Both the position numbers and the translations under genes were made by a program. From Typha latifolia (Eukaryota > Streptophyta > Magnoliopsida > Poales > Typhaceae), in contig CM034105.1 in assembly GCA_019914945.1 (NCBI GenBank), positions 11,408,001-11,472,000 on the forward strand: 64,000 bases of DNA, written 5' to 3'. The notes under the pieces were generated by a model. The model searched no databases. It had not been told where the DNA came from and saw nothing but the letters and a program-made list of their open reading frames with translations. How positions within the stretch are numbered: position 1 is the stretch's first letter; each line of letters begins with the position of its first letter. Below, in pieces: positions 60,057 to 64,000 of the stretch.

Positions 60057-63000
60057 TTTTTCTTACCTTGGGCTCGGGCTCGGGTGTCGGAGCCGCCGCG
60101 AGAGGCCGGGCGGGGTGGCCACCACCAGTGCCAGGTGCCCTCCCCCGCCGGCCGGGTCCGCACCTCCTCCCTCCTCCTTCCTTCTTTCTTCTCTTTTCTT
60201 CTCTTCTCTTCTCTTCTTCTTCTTCTTCCTTTCTTTCTTCTCCTTCTTTCTTCTTCTTCATCTTCCTCGGCTTCTTTCTTTCCTTACGCAATAGTCTTTG
60301 GGCTCGGCCCGGCACTATAGCGGCGATGCCGAGCCCAAGATCGTGACAAGGGATTGCTCCCTTTTTAATTTGTTTATATTAATCATATGATTTAGTTTCT
60401 AAAATATAGGTAAATCAGTTATCTAGATGATTGATTATTTTGATAATTTATACTCACTAACATAAGTATTAGCTAAGTATTATTAGTATAATAATTTATT
60501 AATTATAGTTATAAGTACTTGCATATGATTATATATAGTTTTGCCACTGTTTATTAGATTAATACATATAATCATATTGATAATAATCTTATATTTTATA
60601 TAGTTAGTTCTATTAAAAATAATTAAATTTTATAAGTTTCTATTAACGTTTATGTATGCTTATACATGCATATATTTAATACATTTGAGTATTCAATGTG
60701 TTTATAGCACCTTATTATTATTATATATTATTTTCTATGCAATAAAATGCTGAGCTCAGATAATTACTTTTGAATTTATGAATAATGATTAATATATGTG
60801 TGATTAGTAACTAGTTAAGTAAAAGTAATAATTGCCAAATAATTGAATAAGGTTATCATAATTATATATATATAATGTATATCAAGTTATTTAATAAAAT
60901 CAAATAATTTATTATATTTTACACCAATGAATTCTAAATGGGATAAACGGCTGACATCATATCATTTAAATATTTTCAGACCCCGAGCCCCTTATGTGAG
61001 ACCCCGTGGATCCTGACAATGAGTTGATGTTTGACTGACGGACGTGAGAGATGCGTGGTTCGTGTCTTCTTATCAGACTGTGAGTAGTCTTATCCCTTAG
61101 ACGTCTTTCTCAAATTAGGTTATATTATATATTTGTGTATATGCATGTTTTGACCTCCAGCATGATTATATGATTTTATCTAGAGATGATTATAGTCGAG
61201 CATATTTTATCATGCATTCGATTACGCTGATTTGGAATAAGAGTACATTGGTGATATATATATAGAGATAATCAGAGATGATTCTTTTGTTATGATTGTT
61301 TACCGAGTTGATCCGTAGCATGAGTATGCATGTAATAGATTAGCATGAGTATGCATATGTTAACGATACAGTTGGAGACTACATTGCATCATTTTCTCTT
61401 GATTCCTATTCCACCTAAATTCCTGTTATGCATTGACTTGTTATCGTACTGGATATATGCATATGATTTATCATTTAGAAGGAAAGCATGAAATGTGATT
61501 GATAGGATAGTTGATAGAAAACGTGAGGATACCCGAGTGGGCGCGAGGGTTAGGACGCGCTTGGTGGATGATTGATCGCTCGACATGGTCGCGATCCTGT
61601 TGGCCTTACGTCTAAGGTCGTTAATCTGTGCGCAGCAGACATTCGGACACATGCCGTTCGCCAGGGCATATGTGGCGAGTTATCCTCACGAGGTTTCTAT
61701 CAACTATGTGTGTGCTCGGTCTGGATGTGTGTTGATACCCTAGCAGGTGGCGGGGTATGATTATATTTGAGATACTCCTTGCGAATGGCAGAGTATGCTC
61801 TGAGCCTTCGGGCATGATATTGAGACCGGGTACCGGGTATTGACTGTGCACAGTGGTCTAGTATGATGATATTATACCGAGATGTCGGTGATGATCGTGA
61901 TGTTGAGAAATGCATATGATTTTATTTTTATCTAACATACCTGATTATTAAGGGGTCAATATATATCATACATGGTTGCATTTGATATCATCGCATGGTC
62001 ATGGTCGGCATGCATCATATATCATATTTGATAGAGAGTTATGATGATCATATGACATGGAGATTTATTTATTCATTGTCGAGGATTGTATACTTTTACC
62101 AGTATGACATATTATCTACTTTTCAATTATGTATTATTGAGGATGCATTCATATACTCATTCATGACATGATGTTGCTTTCTAATTCATATTATCCAGTA
62201 TATGATTTACTCTCTGTTTGGCATCACTGATTCGGGGTAAGGTCTATTCACTGAGCCTTTTGCTCATGACTCTCTTTATTTCTTTTCTAACCCCTCAGAT
62301 TTGTGGTGCATGATAGCGACCTGAGATATCTTAAGAAGATATTTTAGAGTGATGATGAGGTGAGCTATAGATGCGAGATGGTATAGATGATGGTTTATAT
62401 AGAAATTGAGTTGTATCAGTATTTGATATTTGTACTCTTTTGTATTAGACGATGATTTGTATAATACAGGTCGAATCATAGTGTACTCTTGTATCAGTTG
62501 TTTAATGGTATCCTGATGATTTGTTGTGGCCTGTGTGGGCCCTGCCAGATTGTGTAGCAGTCTAGTGTATATTATTGCGGACTTTGATATTCATATGTTA
62601 ACAGATTTATTTGGTTAAGAGTATGATTTATTTGGCGATAGATTATGTGATCATGGATAGGTTAGCAGGATATTTTTTTTGGATGATGTCATGATTATAT
62701 GTGCACATGAGAGTATCTGTGCGTGACGGGCCTCGCCCGACTTGTCGCGTGCGCCGTGCGTGCCGTGTGGGCGCGTGGGCGTACACGTGCTGTGCCGGGC
62801 AGAGGGGCGTTACAATGATGTTAGCCGTTTATTTGATTAAAATTCGTTCATATAATACATGATGATTTAGAAGGTTTTAGAATTTCTACTTATCTTTATA
62901 ACTAGCTAGATTTTTAATTACAGATAAAAATAAAAATAAAAATATAGATGAAAACCTAACTATAATTATATCTTAATAAATTAGAGATTACTTTATAAAA

Positions 63001-63604
63001 TAATAATAAATAAATACATAAGCCTAGTATTTTATTTGTTACAAAAATAATAATATATAAGAAATTAATAGAATTACTTAAAATGTATATCATAAGAATA
63101 TTAGAATATAAATATAATAATTATAATTTACAACTCTATCTATTAATCTAATATACATATAAGTAAGTAAATAAATAAATATAAGTATTACCTATATTTA
63201 TGTGTAATAGTTTATAACTTAATTAATCATCAATAAACTTTAATTAATAATAATCATAATGATGAATATGTATTATTATTAAAATAAATAATGTCTAAAT
63301 CTATTTGTATTAATTAAGACAGAAATACCTAAGTAAATAAATAAAAAAAATTAAAAAGAATAATGGATCACAAGTACTAGTGCTGGGCTTGAGCCCAGCA
63401 CTATTGCAGAAAAATAGGAAGAGAAGAAGCAGCTGAGGAAGAAGAAGAAGAAAAGAAGAAGGAAGAAGAAGAGGAGGAGAGAAGAGAAGAAGAGAAGAAA
63501 GAGATGAGGGGAGGGAAGTGCGGACCCGGGCCGGCGGGGAGGGCGCCGGCCGCTGCTGGCCAGCCTCTCGCCGGCGGCTCGGCTCCGACGAGCCCAACCT
63601 CGGG

Positions 63605-63644
<40 letters not shown>

Positions 63645-63915
63645 GGGGAGTGAGAGGTCTCACCGGCGGCGGCGGCTCGAGGGAAGGTGTCGATATAGAG
63701 AGAGAGAGTAGAGTGAGAGGGTGGCCGAGAGAGAGAGAGAGGCTTAAAGAGAGAGAGACCAAACGAGAGAGAGAGAGAGATTTACAGAGAGAGAGGGAAG
63801 GCGGTGGGGGGGGTTGCGGCGGTGCGGGGCCGCCGCGCGGCCGGTAGGCTGCGGCCGTTAGGCTGCGGCAGCGGGTGCGTGGCGCCCCCACCACGCAAGC
63901 TGCATGCGCAACTTG

Positions 63916-63963
63916 CATGGGCACGAGACCGGCCACAATGTGGCCGGTCGCGTCGTGCCCATA
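63916..63963. repeat. Nested GC-rich hairpin in the outer LTR
   Basis: Outer arms ATGGGCACGA and TCGTGCCCAT enclose inner arms ACCGGCCACA and TGTGGCCGGT with a one-base loop. It lies about 30 bases inside the LTR terminus. Confidence 0.85.
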
Positions 63964-64000
63964 ATTTTTTTTTTTAAATTGGATTGTTACAAATACCAAA

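Larger units (their letters stand above)
59812..62814. mobile_element. Inner solo LTR, antiparallel to the outer one
   Basis: It begins TATAACAACCC (first TG mutated to TA) and ends GGGCGTTACA. It is flanked by ATGAT at 59807-59811 and 62815-62819, an exact target duplication. Its left part (59812-60962) is the inverted counterpart of 62820-63991, and its right part (60963-62814) is the inverted counterpart of 58270-59806. For example, GGTCCACGGGGTCTCAAATA near 59755 pairs with the inverted TCCACGGGGTCTCACATAAG near 61010. About 3.0 kb, no genes. Confidence 0.88.
58270..63991. mobile_element. Outer solo LTR, interrupted by a second LTR of the same family
   Basis: It begins TGTAATGCTCCC at 58270 and ends GGATTGTTACA at 63991, flanked by AATAC at 58265-58269 and 63992-63996, an exact 5-bp target duplication of the retrotransposon type. 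Removing the inner LTR and one ATGAT copy leaves about 2.7 kb. There are no internal retrotransposon genes and no primer site, so it is a solo LTR. The right part contains a GC-rich block, an (AG)n tract and a terminal hairpin. Long family LTRs with TGTAACACCC-type ends occur among chromovirus gypsy elements, but the clade is not proven here. Confidence 0.88.

Noticed and set aside
59849..60346. 165- and 130-codon frames around a CT-repeat
   Set aside because: These are within the inner LTR; Ser/Leu/Phe runs are encoded by microsatellite and TTC repeats, and frames exist on both strands.
58270..63991. One large foldback transposon
   Set aside because: The inverted arms are explained better by two antiparallel LTRs, each with its own exact 5-bp target duplication.
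63310..63999. 229-codon minus-strand frame
   Set aside because: It is the inverted counterpart of the same LTR region, with simple-repeat peptide and no domain.

Overview
The window looks like nuclear DNA of a flowering plant, probably a monocot. Split genes have GT-AG introns, the 5' coding parts of several genes are much more GC-rich than their 3' parts (a gradient typical of monocots), and much of the rest is LTR retrotransposon and MITE sequence. I cannot name the species. No bacterial or viral genes are seen.

Layout. 1-6317: a degenerate Ty3/gypsy element on the minus strand (integrase, RNase H, RT and gag remnants, tRNA-iMet primer site, 5' LTR). It is interrupted by a Mutator-like non-autonomous element with a perfect 9-bp target duplication, which itself carries a 2.5-kb solo LTR. 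7352-20994 (+): the C-terminal exons of mannosyl-oligosaccharide glucosidase I (GH63, GCS1), with a 6.5-kb intron holding further transposons. 24197-29460 (+): a complete four-exon GT47 exostosin-family glycosyltransferase. 34044-36083 (+): an intronless EXO70 exocyst subunit, probably of the B group. 38853-41960 (-): a six-exon SnRK1 gamma-type subunit with CBS domains (KING1 type). 43460-43840: a 5'-truncated LINE tail. 44753-47168 (-): an NBS-LRR gene broken by three frameshifts.

50.4-57.35 kb (-) is the most striking part. A telo-box promoter of the ribosomal-protein kind precedes a decayed but intron-containing gene for ribosomal protein S13. Downstream on the same strand lie 17 copies of one C/D box snoRNA family. 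The copies are arranged as a four-member set (D-C-B-A) repeated four times, plus one lone member. Three of the sets sit in a 1,425-bp tandem repeat. Most copies keep a 12-nt guide matching the 18S rRNA segment UUAAAAAGCUCG, the site served by U36/snR47 in other eukaryotes. I infer a former protein gene converted into a non-coding snoRNA host.

58265-63996: a solo LTR (target duplication AATAC) into which a second solo LTR of the same family has inserted in the opposite orientation (target duplication ATGAT). Both carry a GC-rich hairpin just inside one end.

The protein genes are unrelated housekeeping or signalling genes (N-glycan trimming, wall or Golgi glycosylation, exocytosis, energy sensing, immunity). 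I see no operon-like logic among them.
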